A stretch of 64,000 bases of DNA from Silicimonas sp963779765 (GTDB lineage: Bacteria > Pseudomonadota > Alphaproteobacteria > Rhodobacterales > Rhodobacteraceae). Of this stretch, positions 45,517-54,616 are shown piece by piece. The translations under genes and the position numbers were made by a program. The stretch spans positions 248,001 to 312,000 of the forward strand of contig CAVZZP010000002.1 of the NCBI GenBank assembly GCA_963779765.1, written 5' to 3'. The notes below the pieces were generated by a model. The model searched no databases. It had not been told where the DNA came from and worked only from the letters and a program-made list of their open reading frames with translations. Positions within the stretch are counted from its first letter, which is position 1; every line of letters begins with the position of its first letter.

Positions 45517-46737
45517 TCAGTCGCGGAAGTCCTCGGCCCTGACACCGTAGCGGGCCAGCTTGTCGTAAAACGTCTTGCGCGGCAGCTTCAACGTCTCGGC
45601 GGTCAGTGTCGCATTGCCCCTGTTGCGGCGCAGCGCCTCGACGATCAGCGAGGCCTCGATCTGCGCCATCTTTTCAGCCAGCCCGATCTCCTCGATCTCG
45701 TCCGGCATGAGGCCGAGGGTGAACCGCATGGCCGCGTTCATCAAGGCGCGTGCGTTGCCGGGCCAGTCCTGCGACATGAGCGACGCCAGAAGGGCGGGAG
45801 GGATAGCGCGCTCGGGTACGCCGGCCTGTTCCGAGGCCTGCGCCACATAGTGCCGGAAGAGGACGGGTATGTCCTCGGGGCGTTCTTTCAACGCCGGAAT
45901 GCGGATGCGCAGCGCTTCGACGCGGTAGTAGAGATCGGGCAGGAACCCGCCCTGCCCCGACAGCGCCAGGGCGTCCTGCGTCGTCCCTGCGAGAAGGCGT
46001 GCGCCCGCCTCGCGATCAAGATGTTCCAGAAGCGCGTACTGGCAAGCCTCGGAGAGCGAGGTGACTTCGTTCAGGAAAAGGCTTCCTCCGTCGGCCGCGG
46101 CAACCGCGTCGTCGAGAGCCGCAGGCGTCAGCGCCCCGGCACCGAGCTTGATGAAGGGTCCTTGTGCGACGGGTGACAGAAGGTGCAGCACCTCTGCCAC
46201 CTTGCTGAGACCAGAGCCCGGCGCGCCTTCGATCAGCACGCAACCCGGCACTCGGGCAATCTGGCGGACCTCTGCCCTCAACCTCTCGGCCACGGCCGAT
46301 GTGCCGAAAAGCATACGTTGAGCGGCATCGCCCTTTCGCAAATCGGCCTGAAGCCTGCGATCCTCGAGTGCTGCCCGCCTGCGATCAAGCGCGCGGCGTA
46401 CGGTCTCGACCAGCGTCTCGGTCGGGCAAGGCTTTTCGAGGAAGTCGAACGCGCCCCGGTTCACCGCCGCGACCGCCATCGGCACATCGCCCTCTCCGGT
46501 CAAGAGGATCACCGGCAGATCGGGATCCACCGATCGCGCATGATCGAGAAGTGCTATGCCGTCCTTGCCCGGCATCCGGATGTCGGACACGACCACGCCC
46601 GCAAAGTCGGGCCGGATATGATCCTTCGCCACGATGAAGGATCCCGCCACGGTCACGGTCAGCCCTGCGAGTTCCAGCGTTTGAGCGAGCGCCTCACGAA
46701 CGGGCGCGTCGTCCTCGACAAGCAGCACCCGGCTCAT
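45517..46737 (-). CDS. dctD: DctD-like response regulator with degenerate AAA+ domain
   Basis: A 406-residue regulator: receiver (residues 3-115, phospho-acceptor Asp52 in SDIRMPGKDG), AAA+ region (about 145-345) and a Fis-type DNA-binding end (NRGNATLTAETLKLPRKTFY). The AAA+ region is degenerate. The Walker A equivalent reads GAPGSGLSK at 171-179, without Lys in the usual place. Walker B reads GGSLFLNEV, with Asn for Asp. The GAFTGA loop that contacts sigma-54 is missing: sequence runs from KLGAGALTPAAL straight to AAADGGSLFLNEV. It overlaps dctB by 4 bp and probably controls dctPQM. Confidence 0.88.
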   Translation of the reverse strand: MSRVLLVEDDAPVREALAQTLELAGLTVTVAGSFIVAKDHIRPDFAGVVVSDIRMPGKDGIALLDHARSVDPDLPVILLTGEGDVPMAVAAVNRGAFDFLEKPCPTETLVETVRRALDRRRAALEDRRLQADLRKGDAAQRMLFGTSAVAERLRAEVRQIARVPGCVLIEGAPGSGLSKVAEVLHLLSPVAQGPFIKLGAGALTPAALDDAVAAADGGSLFLNEVTSLSEACQYALLEHLDREAGARLLAGTTQDALALSGQGGFLPDLYYRVEALRIRIPALKERPEDIPVLFRHYVAQASEQAGVPERAIPPALLASLMSQDWPGNARALMNAAMRFTLGLMPDEIEEIGLAEKMAQIEASLIVEALRRNRGNATLTAETLKLPRKTFYDKLARYGVRAEDFRD

Positions 46738-48479
46738 GCGGCCCGCTCCTCGCGCCAGGGTTGGAGACGGACGGTGAAGACGGCGCCTCCTCCGGGCGCG
46801 TTCTCGCCCGAGATGTCCCCGCCGAAACTCTGGACGAGGCCGTAGGAGATCGACAGGCCCAGCCCCGTGCCCTCGCCGTCGCCGACGGATTTCGTGGTGT
46901 AGAACGGCTCGAAGATGCGCGAGGGGTCGGCGATGCCGGGCCCGCTGTCGCGGACGGTGACCGATGGCTCCGGGCTCGCGGCGACCGTCAAGGTCAGCGA
47001 TTTCTCGGGCAATGACGACATGGCGTCTGCGGCGTTGGTCAGAAGGTTCACGACCACCTGCGTCAGGCGCACTTCTCCGCCCGTCACCCAGACGGGAGCG
47101 TCGGGAATTTGTGCCGTGACGCCAACCGCGTCACGCTCGAACTGCGCTTCCGTCATCTCGATCGCGGCACGCGCCACGGCGCAGAGGTCGACGCGCGTCG
47201 AGGGCTCGCTTTCCTGCCGCGCGAAGGCTTTCAGGTTCTTGATGATCCGTCCCGCCCGCGCGGCAAGGTCCGCAATCTTGGCGAGGTTACCGGCCACCAT
47301 GTCGCCCTTGCCCATCTCGAGGAACCGCGTGCCGTTCTCGGCAAAGGAGCGGATCGCCATGAGCGGCTGGTTGAGTTCGTGACTGATGCCCGCCGACATC
47401 TGGCCCAGAGCCGACAGCTTGCCCACCTGCACGAGTTCGTCCTGCGCGCGCTTCAGCGCCGCTTCGGCCTCGCGCCGTTCGGCAACTTCATCGCGAAGGG
47501 CCAGGTTGATGCGCGACAACTCGTCCGTACGCTCTGCCACGCGGACCTCGAGCGCCGCGTTCGCCCGCGCCAGGGCGCGTCGGCGTTCGGTCGTCAGGAA
47601 GATGACGGTGCCGAAGAAGGCGGCGAGGACGCCGGCGACCGTGCCCTGAAGACCGGCGGTGACATAGGCTGGCCGGGCGTCGAGCAGAGCCTCGGCGCGA
47701 AGGCCCAGGATCTCGATCCGCTGCTCGACATGAAGCGCGCGCTTCGGAACATAGGGGCCGGCGTCGGTCCGCCAGACATCGGTACCGCGCACGCCAAGCG
47801 TCTGGTAGGAGAAGAACGGGCGGAGCCTGTTCTCTGGAAAAGCCGAGCGCCCCTCGCCGTCTCGCCGCATCAGGACGAGTTCCGAGCGGTTCGACGAGAT
47901 CACGACGCCGTCCTCGTCGGTGAAAAGCACGACCGGAATCGCACCGCGCCCTTCCGCCTCGATCCGGTCCAGATCAACGACGGCGACGAGAGCGCCCTCG
48001 ACGGGACCCTGAGCCGAGAATATCGGCGCCGAGAAGTAGAACGCGCGAGTCAGGAAGCGGTCGCTGATCGCGTGGAACGATCCGAGCGCACCGGTCAGCG
48101 CGCGGTCGACGAAGGCGTCGTCCCTCCAATCGACGCCGCGCGCCCCTGAGGCGCTGGCGACAACCTGCCCGTCGCGGTCGAGAAGCATGAGGTCCAGCGC
48201 CCCCGTCAGGTCCGCCGCACGCCGCAGGAGCCGAGCCGCGCCTTCTGGATCAGGCGCAGGTCCGTCGAACTGCTCGTCGTCGGCGAGAACCACGATCAAC
48301 TCGCGGTACCGCGTCAGGCTCTTGACCAGCCGGTCCGACGCGAGTGCGAGGTCGGACGCGCCCCGCTGACTCAACTGATCGAGCGACTGTCCAAGCCCCG
48401 CCCACCAAACCGCTCCGGCCAGACAGACGGCAGCAACCCCGAAGGTCAGGCCACGCGCTATCCGGAAATCCCATCTCAT
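46734..48479 (-). CDS. dctB: C4-dicarboxylate sensor histidine kinase, DctB type
   Basis: A 581-residue membrane kinase. A first helix (10-28) and a second near 285-305 enclose a periplasmic double-PAS-like sensor (for example ARGVDWRDDAFVDRALTGAL). A coiled coil follows, then the phospho-acceptor GISHELNQPLMAIRSFAENG and the ATPase motifs NLLTNAADAM, DSGPGIAD and GEGTGLGLSI. It senses C4-dicarboxylates or a similar ligand and phosphorylates DctD. Start ATG 48479. Confidence 0.92.
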   Translation of the reverse strand: MRWDFRIARGLTFGVAAVCLAGAVWWAGLGQSLDQLSQRGASDLALASDRLVKSLTRYRELIVVLADDEQFDGPAPDPEGAARLLRRAADLTGALDLMLLDRDGQVVASASGARGVDWRDDAFVDRALTGALGSFHAISDRFLTRAFYFSAPIFSAQGPVEGALVAVVDLDRIEAEGRGAIPVVLFTDEDGVVISSNRSELVLMRRDGEGRSAFPENRLRPFFSYQTLGVRGTDVWRTDAGPYVPKRALHVEQRIEILGLRAEALLDARPAYVTAGLQGTVAGVLAAFFGTVIFLTTERRRALARANAALEVRVAERTDELSRINLALRDEVAERREAEAALKRAQDELVQVGKLSALGQMSAGISHELNQPLMAIRSFAENGTRFLEMGKGDMVAGNLAKIADLAARAGRIIKNLKAFARQESEPSTRVDLCAVARAAIEMTEAQFERDAVGVTAQIPDAPVWVTGGEVRLTQVVVNLLTNAADAMSSLPEKSLTLTVAASPEPSVTVRDSGPGIADPSRIFEPFYTTKSVGDGEGTGLGLSISYGLVQSFGGDISGENAPGGGAVFTVRLQPWREERAA

Positions 48480-48603
48480 TCCGGGAGCTTACAGGGCGGA
48501 ATGGCATGGCGCCAGATGCGTGGAGGGAGGATCAGGATGTTGCGGCCGACGCAGGGGGCGGAGGAAGTGACGTTTCTACCTGAAGGCCTTGCTGCAAGAA
48601 CGG

Positions 48604-49866
48604 TCAGATCGCCCCCTGATGCTCGTCCCCCCATGGCATCATGTCATGGGTCACAAGCCGCCCCAAAAGGCCGGTCTCCCAGGCGAGATAAGCGCGTGCA
48701 TCGTCGAGGTTTCCGAGATGGCGCCCGGCAAATGGCATGGCTGCGTCGGGCCGCGATACCTCGGAGGCTTCGGAAACCGGCTTATGATCCTCGGTCTCCT
48801 CCTGCTGCGAATGTAGCGTCGGCGGCTCGGTCAGCACATAGGCGTCCATTCCCATCCGCCTAAGCCAAAGCGCGCCGAAGGTCGCTCGAACGAGCAAGGA
48901 ATCCCAAAGAACCACGCGAGCTCCCCTGACAGCTATGAAGCGATCGGTCTGCTGGATGAGCGTGGTACCCGGGGCGCGGCGGAAGCCGGCGGCGAGGGGT
49001 TCTTCGACTTCCCGTGGATCGAAAAGGTACGTTGTGCGGGTCTCGTCTTCCGCCCACTGGCCGAGTGTCGATGCATCCAGTTCAGGCACCCGCTCTGACA
49101 GCATGACCTGTCTTGCAATCCTCCTGGCGGTGACGAGCGCCTCTTCGGAAGGCGGCGGAACCGTGCGGTCCGCTCCAATCTCCCGGTGTCTGCCGGACAA
49201 CTCCCAGCCCTGAGTGCCGTCTCGAAGAGCGACGACCGGGTTCGGAAGTCCGAAATCGCGCAGCGTCTGGGCGCCTATGATCGACCGTGTCCGACCGGCG
49301 CAATGCACAACGATGGTCCGGCCCGGCTCCGCGAGGGAAGGAAGCCTCAGGCCGAGTTCCGCATTCGGGCAGCTGATAGCACCGGGAAGGGTGAACTTCC
49401 GATGCTCCTCCAAGGGTCTCCCGTCTATGAGGAGCGGCGGTTCGTCGCCTTCCATCAAACCTGCCAGTTCGTCGGGACCGATGTCGGGGACGCTGAAGCG
49501 GTGCTGCGCCCACTCGCCGAACGCCTTGGAAAATGTATGTTCCCCCTCGAAAAGCGGCTGACCCGCGACACGCCAGCCCGGAATGCCACCGGCGACGATG
49601 GATATGTGCTGCCGTCCGAGGGCTTCGAGACGTTCGGCCGCGCGGTCCGCCACACCGTCGCCACGGTCGAGGAGGACGAGCGGGGTCGCCGCGCGAGGGA
49701 CGAGGCGATCGATCTCGCGCTCAAGTCGGCTGACCGGCACGTTGATGGAGCCGAACGGATGCCCGTTCGCCGCCTCTCCTCTCTCGCGAAGGTCGAGGAA
49801 AGCCCACTCACGGACTGTCGGCCCGCGGAGTAGGGCCATGACCTCCTGCGGGCTGATGGGCGTCAT
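48604..49866 (-). CDS. Rhodanese-repeat protein (three domains, one active-site Cys)
   Basis: A 420-residue protein of three rhodanese-like domains. Domain 2 (around 125-225) holds the only active-site-like loop, HCAGRTRS. Domain 1 (FLDLRERGEAANGHPFGSIN ... LLDRGDGVADRAAERL) has Asp, and domain 3 has no Cys at the corresponding loop (LWDSLLVRATFGALWL). Its start overlaps the stop of the MmgE/PrpD gene upstream by 4 bp, so it belongs to the tct operon. Sulfur transfer to an unknown acceptor is a possibility. Confidence 0.87.
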   Translation of the reverse strand: MTPISPQEVMALLRGPTVREWAFLDLRERGEAANGHPFGSINVPVSRLEREIDRLVPRAATPLVLLDRGDGVADRAAERLEALGRQHISIVAGGIPGWRVAGQPLFEGEHTFSKAFGEWAQHRFSVPDIGPDELAGLMEGDEPPLLIDGRPLEEHRKFTLPGAISCPNAELGLRLPSLAEPGRTIVVHCAGRTRSIIGAQTLRDFGLPNPVVALRDGTQGWELSGRHREIGADRTVPPPSEEALVTARRIARQVMLSERVPELDASTLGQWAEDETRTTYLFDPREVEEPLAAGFRRAPGTTLIQQTDRFIAVRGARVVLWDSLLVRATFGALWLRRMGMDAYVLTEPPTLHSQQEETEDHKPVSEASEVSRPDAAMPFAGRHLGNLDDARAYLAWETGLLGRLVTHDMMPWGDEHQGAI

Positions 49867-51374
49867 GCGGGCGAGCGGTCCAGAAGCCCTTTCGGCCCTT
49901 CGGAAGGGGGATGCAGGTCGGCTTCGACGCCGATATCTCTCACGTCATTTGCGGAGAGCTTCACCAGATCGGCTGCCGCGGCGACAAATCTCTCGCCTTC
50001 CGGCCGGGTCAGAAAGGGGTCGGTCAGCGTCTCGAATTTGCGACGATAGTCCTCGAACCCCCAGGGAGAGGCGCCGCGGGGATGCGAATCCGCCACCGCC
50101 AGCTCCTCGGCCACCTCGCGTCCGTCGGAGAAACGGATGGCCGCGCGGCCGCCGTGATCCTTTTCGATCGGTTTGGCGACGGAGAACCTGCGGTTCCATT
50201 CTTCGTCTTCCACGGTCTGCACCTTGCCCCACAGTCGGACGAAGGCGGGATCCGCGATGAGCGCGGGATCGTAGCTTCGGTCGTGGTGCCACTCCCCGTC
50301 GACCAGAGCGCGGGCAAACTGGAAGGGCGCCGAATGGTCGAGTGTCTCCCTCGAAGCGCGCGGGTCCCATTTGTCGGGGTCGCCAGAGCCAGAGCCCATG
50401 ACAACATGCGTCATGCGCTTGGTGTGGATCGTGACCGTTTCCACCTGTTCAAGGTCGCCCAACCGGCCGTGCAGTCTGAGTGCCAGGTCGATGATCGCCT
50501 GGCCGTGGTACCCGGCGGAATGCGCTTTGGGCAGGGTATCGAGGATGGCGCGGCAGGGCTCACCGTGGCCCGGCAAGGTCACTTCGGCCTCCTGTCCGCC
50601 GAGCAGAACCGCGAGGATGCCGTAGTCGCCCTCGTAGATGGGTGACGGCGCGGTTTCGCCCCGCATGGCGCGGTCCAGCGCCTCGATGGCGCACTTGCCG
50701 ATATGTCCCGGGGCCGACGCCTTCCAGGTCGAGATGCGCCCCTTCCGGATCTGCCGGGTCGACAACGAGAGATGCGCCGCGAGGTTCACGGCTTCGTAGA
50801 TCACAGTCACGGGCTGACGCAGCATGGCTCCCAGCCCCGCCGCCACCGCAGGACCGAGGTGTGCCACATGGTCGATCCGGTGGTGCTGGAGAGGCAAGCC
50901 CCTGACGAGCGCGGTCTGGACCTCGTAGGACACGAGGATTCCCCGGACGAGGTCGTCGCCCGTACAGCCGCATTGCTGCGCGACGGCGAGAAGCGTCATG
51001 ATGCAGTCGGCGGGATGACTCGAGTCGAGCGCGAAGTAGCTGTCGTGGAAGTCGAGTTCGCGCACGGCCGTGGCGTTGGCGAAAGCCGCCCAGGTGCAGT
51101 CGGACCGGACGTCCGTTGGAAGGCCGACGATCCGCGCGCCCCTCATGCGAGGAAAGCACAAGGCCTGACCCCGTGCAGCGGCGACGGGCGACCGGTCGAG
51201 GGAGGCGACGGCGATCGCCATGTTGTCGATCAGCCGGCACCCGGCAAGGGCTGCGGCGTCGGCGTCGAGCGGACGGTTGCCCGCGGCGAGATCGGCCAGT
51301 GCCCAGGACAACTGCTCTTCAGGCGCGGGCCGCGCTTCCGGGCGGCACGGCCTGACGGAAAGGACGATGCTCAT
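49863..51374 (-). CDS. MmgE/PrpD family protein (first copy)
   Basis: A 503-residue cytosolic protein. LAAGNRPLDADAAALAGCRL and ATAVRELDFHDSYF belong to the MmgE/PrpD fold of 2-methylcitrate dehydratase, cis-aconitate decarboxylase and iminodisuccinate epimerase. The usual acid-acting His/Lys residues cannot be assigned from sequence alone. I chose ATG 51374 because GGAGGA precedes it and it overlaps the tctA stop (ATGA); the frame extends far upstream inside tctA and is spurious there. It is the fourth gene of the tctCBA operon. Confidence 0.88.
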   Translation of the reverse strand: MSIVLSVRPCRPEARPAPEEQLSWALADLAAGNRPLDADAAALAGCRLIDNMAIAVASLDRSPVAAARGQALCFPRMRGARIVGLPTDVRSDCTWAAFANATAVRELDFHDSYFALDSSHPADCIMTLLAVAQQCGCTGDDLVRGILVSYEVQTALVRGLPLQHHRIDHVAHLGPAVAAGLGAMLRQPVTVIYEAVNLAAHLSLSTRQIRKGRISTWKASAPGHIGKCAIEALDRAMRGETAPSPIYEGDYGILAVLLGGQEAEVTLPGHGEPCRAILDTLPKAHSAGYHGQAIIDLALRLHGRLGDLEQVETVTIHTKRMTHVVMGSGSGDPDKWDPRASRETLDHSAPFQFARALVDGEWHHDRSYDPALIADPAFVRLWGKVQTVEDEEWNRRFSVAKPIEKDHGGRAAIRFSDGREVAEELAVADSHPRGASPWGFEDYRRKFETLTDPFLTRPEGERFVAAAADLVKLSANDVRDIGVEADLHPPSEGPKGLLDRSPA

Positions 51375-52879
51375 GCGGAAGGATCCTCCACGACCTGTCG
51401 GGTTGCCTTTCGCGCCAGCATCACATCCCGAACGGCCGAGCCCGCGACGAAGACGGCGGCGGTCGCCAGAAGCCAGAACGAGATCGGTGTTTCCCAGAAA
51501 ATCCGGTGGTCGCCCGCCGTCAGTTCGAGGGAGCGCCGATAGTTGGACTCCACCAGATAGCCAAGCACCAGCCCGAGAACGAGCGGCAGGAACGGGAAGC
51601 CGAAGACCCTGAGAAGGTAGCCGACGACGCCGAAGAGAAGCACCAGGTAGAGGTCGTACGTGTTGTCGTGGATCGAATAGATCCCCGAGAAGACCAGCGC
51701 GAAGATTGCGGCCATCAGATAGGGCTTCGGCCGGTTCACGAGCCACAGCGCGGGGGTCATCATGAGGATGCCGAGCAAGAGCTGCGAGATGTTGGCGACC
51801 ACGAGGCCTCCGAAAAGCCCGTAGACGAATTCCGGCTCCTTCTGGAACAACATCGGTCCCGGTGTCAGGCCGTGGATCAGCATTCCGCCCATCAGGATCG
51901 CCGCGGAATTGGATCCGGGGATGCCGAAGCTCAGGACGGGAACAAGCGCCGTGCACGCGACAGCATTGTTCGCCGCCTCGGGTGCCGCGATCCCCTCCTC
52001 GGACCCCTTGCCGAATTTCTCGGGCTCCTTCGACCACCGCCGCGCCTCGTTGTACGACATGAAGGCCGCGATCGAGCCGCCCGCCCCCGGCATCACGCCC
52101 TCGAAGATGCCGATACCGCTGCCGATGCCCTGGGCGCGCCAGAGCTTTCGCCACTGGCGAAAGGACGGCAGCTTTATCCGGGTCTGTCGGGCGTCGGTCT
52201 TGCCCCAGTCCGGCGTGTTCGCCGTCATCATCAGTTCCGAGATCGCGAAGACGCCCACCATTACGATCACGTATTCGACCCCGGTGAGAAGCTCCGGCTG
52301 GCCGAAGGTGAAGCGGGTGACGCCGGACATGGGATCGGTCCCGATGGTCGAGATCATCAGGCCGAGCGTCGCCGTCATCATGCCCTTGATGAGAGAGCCA
52401 TTGGACAGCGAGACGATGACCGTCAGCCCCAGGATGCCGAGCGCGAAGTAAGCCGGAAAGTTGAAGGCCAGAGCCACGCGGGACAGAGGCTCTGTGAACA
52501 GGATCAGGAAGGTGATGCCTATGATACCACCGATGACTCCTGACTGGAGCGAGATGCCGAGCGCCTCTCCGCCTCGACCCTCGCGGTGCATGTAATAGCC
52601 GTCGATCACGGTCGCTGCAGCCGCGTTTGTGCCGGGGGTATTTATGAGGATCGCGGGGATCGAGCCGCCGTACTCGGCACCGACGTAGGTTGCGCCAAGT
52701 AGGATGATGGCGGTCGTCGGATCCATGCCGTAGGTGAACGGCAGAAGGAGGGCCAGCGCGATCGAAGGAGAAATTCCAGGCAGCGCGCCCCCGACGATGC
52801 CCCAGGCCACGCCTGCCAGCGCCGCGAAGACCGCGGGGGTGCTAGTGAGGATGTCGAAGGCTATCGCAAGTCCGTCCAT
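51371..52879 (-). CDS. tctA: Tripartite tricarboxylate transporter, large permease TctA
   Basis: A 502-residue protein with about twelve membrane helices. LPGISPSIALALLLPFTYGM and AEYGGSIPAILINTPGTNAA are TctA signatures. With TctB it forms the membrane part of a binding-protein-dependent secondary transporter for tricarboxylate-type acids. It starts 66 bp after the tctB stop. Confidence 0.93.
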   Translation of the reverse strand: MDGLAIAFDILTSTPAVFAALAGVAWGIVGGALPGISPSIALALLLPFTYGMDPTTAIILLGATYVGAEYGGSIPAILINTPGTNAAAATVIDGYYMHREGRGGEALGISLQSGVIGGIIGITFLILFTEPLSRVALAFNFPAYFALGILGLTVIVSLSNGSLIKGMMTATLGLMISTIGTDPMSGVTRFTFGQPELLTGVEYVIVMVGVFAISELMMTANTPDWGKTDARQTRIKLPSFRQWRKLWRAQGIGSGIGIFEGVMPGAGGSIAAFMSYNEARRWSKEPEKFGKGSEEGIAAPEAANNAVACTALVPVLSFGIPGSNSAAILMGGMLIHGLTPGPMLFQKEPEFVYGLFGGLVVANISQLLLGILMMTPALWLVNRPKPYLMAAIFALVFSGIYSIHDNTYDLYLVLLFGVVGYLLRVFGFPFLPLVLGLVLGYLVESNYRRSLELTAGDHRIFWETPISFWLLATAAVFVAGSAVRDVMLARKATRQVVEDPSA

Positions 52880-52945
52880 GTGGTTCTCCGACGCCTCTGG
52901 GGCGAATGTCTTGAGAGGTGCATCCGGCCGGCTCGGGCCGCCGCG

Positions 52946-53488
52946 TCAGCCGATGAGCGAGGGCCAGAAACCTGCGGGCAGCGGTATGTCGAGGAGACGC
53001 ACGAAGAGAAGGTAGTAAGCCACGGCAACCATCAGGCCGACGCCCACGGTATACGCGCCGGCCCGCGCTCCGATGTAGACCGACGCCACGATGACCAGAA
53101 GCGCGACGCTCAGGAGATAGCCGAGGTAGGGCAGGATCAGCAGATAGGCGATCCCGATAGCCACGATCCCCGCTGCCTTCAGATGCTGGCCTGCCGTGAA
53201 CGCCTGACCGTCCAGCGCGGGACGGTCTGCCACCGGCCCCGCAGCGCGCCGCGCCGCGCGCAGGTACATCGCCTCGATGGCCAGCGCCCGCAGGATCAGA
53301 AGGACGCTGAAACCCATCATCGCGACGGCGAGCGACCTCGGAAGGGCAGCCGCGTTCACGATGCCGTCGAGAGGGCTGATGGGGATGTCGCCGGCAGCCC
53401 GCCAGTACCATCCCCCGAGCGCCAGAGCGGCGAGGCCGATCCAGACGTCGCGGGGAATGCGGAAGCGAGGTGCCGACGACGGTGTCAT
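52946..53488 (-). CDS. tctB: Tripartite tricarboxylate transporter, small permease TctB
   Basis: A 180-residue protein with four membrane helices. The organisation IGLAALALGGWYWRAAGDIP followed by hydrophobic segments and YLLILPYLGYLLSVALLVIV is typical of TctB. It follows tctC by 13 bp. TctB proteins are poorly conserved, so position supports the call as much as sequence. Confidence 0.9.
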   Translation of the reverse strand: MTPSSAPRFRIPRDVWIGLAALALGGWYWRAAGDIPISPLDGIVNAAALPRSLAVAMMGFSVLLILRALAIEAMYLRAARRAAGPVADRPALDGQAFTAGQHLKAAGIVAIGIAYLLILPYLGYLLSVALLVIVASVYIGARAGAYTVGVGLMVAVAYYLLFVRLLDIPLPAGFWPSLIG

Positions 53489-53501
53489 GTCCGACCTCGG
53501 A

Positions 53502-54476
53502 TCAGGGCTTCAGGATACCATATTCGGTCAGGAAGGCCTTCTGATCCTCAGCGAACTGCGTCAGGAAGGCCTCGTACTCGTCTGCCGGCATCAGGGTCGG
53601 GACGAGGCTTTGCGCCGTGTACCACTCCTTGAATTCCGGATCCTCGAGCACGCGGGCAATGCCGTCGGCCCACAGGTCCTTGATGTCCTGCGGCAAGCCG
53701 CGCGGGCCCGCGATGCCGCGGAACTTGGTGACGACGAGGTCGACACCTTCCTCGCGAGCGGTCGGCACGTCCGGGAAGTTTCCTAGCCGTTCTTCCGTGT
53801 AGGTCGCGAGAAGCCTGATCTCGCCGGCCTCGATCTGTGCCGAAAGCTCCTGAATCTCGCCGATCGCCACGGCGACCGTTTCGTTGAGGACCGAGATCAG
53901 AAGCTCGCCGCCGCCGTCATGGGTGATGACCGGGGACGTAACGCCAGTCAGCGCCTTGAACTGCTCCATGACCTGGCGATCAAGAGACCCGGGCGTCGTG
54001 ACGCCGAAGGGGACGCTGATCGGATTCTCCTTGGCCGCGGCGATTAGGTCGCCGAGCGACTGATAGGGGCTGTCGGACTTCACGAAGACGATCTGTGGAT
54101 CCATGAAGACGTTCACGACGCCTTCAAGATCGGTGAAGTCGTACTCGGGATTAGAGAGCAGCGAGGTGTTGATGTAGGTCGGCGTCGTTCCGTAGAAGAT
54201 CGAGCCGTCCGCAGGCGATGTCGCGAGCTTTGCCATCGCGTTGGCACCCGAGCCGCCGGTGACGTTCTCGACCACGAAGTTGGCCCCCATGGCCTTGCCG
54301 AGAAAGCCCACCATTTCGCGCAGGAAGACGTCGGTTCCGCCGCCCGCGGATGAGTGCGTGACGAGCGTGACGGTATCGTGCGGGTACTCCTGCGCGGCAC
54401 TGGCGCCAGCCAGGCCGAACGCGAGCCCGGCCGACAGTGCGGCCGCTCCTGCGAGCCGTCGGAATTCTGTACGCAT
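53502..54476 (-). CDS. tctC: Tripartite tricarboxylate transporter, substrate-binding protein TctC
   Basis: A 324-residue periplasmic binding protein (Bug family). A signal peptide spans residues 1-28 (GLAGASAAQEYP). VENVTGGSGANAMAKLATSP and GIAGPRGLPQDIKDLWADGI are family signatures. I chose ATG 54476 because GGGAGG precedes it; the open frame goes back to 54560. It is the first gene of tctCBA-prpD-rhodanese and is divergent from the second MmgE/PrpD gene, with a GntR-type operator between them. Confidence 0.93.
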   Translation of the reverse strand: MRTEFRRLAGAAALSAGLAFGLAGASAAQEYPHDTVTLVTHSSAGGGTDVFLREMVGFLGKAMGANFVVENVTGGSGANAMAKLATSPADGSIFYGTTPTYINTSLLSNPEYDFTDLEGVVNVFMDPQIVFVKSDSPYQSLGDLIAAAKENPISVPFGVTTPGSLDRQVMEQFKALTGVTSPVITHDGGGELLISVLNETVAVAIGEIQELSAQIEAGEIRLLATYTEERLGNFPDVPTAREEGVDLVVTKFRGIAGPRGLPQDIKDLWADGIARVLEDPEFKEWYTAQSLVPTLMPADEYEAFLTQFAEDQKAFLTEYGILKP

Positions 54477-54586
54477 GGGTCCATTCCTCCCTTGTCCCAG
54501 CAACAGCCAGCAGGGCGCGGTGCCAAAGGCAGGAACGGCCCCCATGGCTGTTGCCGCCAAGGATGACGCAAACTAGAAAGATGTCA

Positions 54587-54605
54587 ATCGTCGACAATCT
54601 GCAAT
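54587..54605. promoter_or_regulatory. GntR-type operator in the tctC-prpD intergenic region
   Basis: ATCGTCGACAATCTGCAAT matches the site at 56799 at 17 of 19 positions. Its core is the palindrome ATCGTCGACAAT. It lies between divergent tctC and the second MmgE/PrpD gene, placed to control both; it overlaps the upstream ATG at 54581, which supports the later start at 54617. Confidence 0.65.
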
Positions 54606-54616
54606 CGGAGAGCCTG

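Noticed and set aside
49863..52154. A 763-residue form of the first MmgE/PrpD protein
   Set aside because: The first 260 residues are an out-of-frame reading of tctA; the ATG at 51374 has a good ribosome binding site and the family start.
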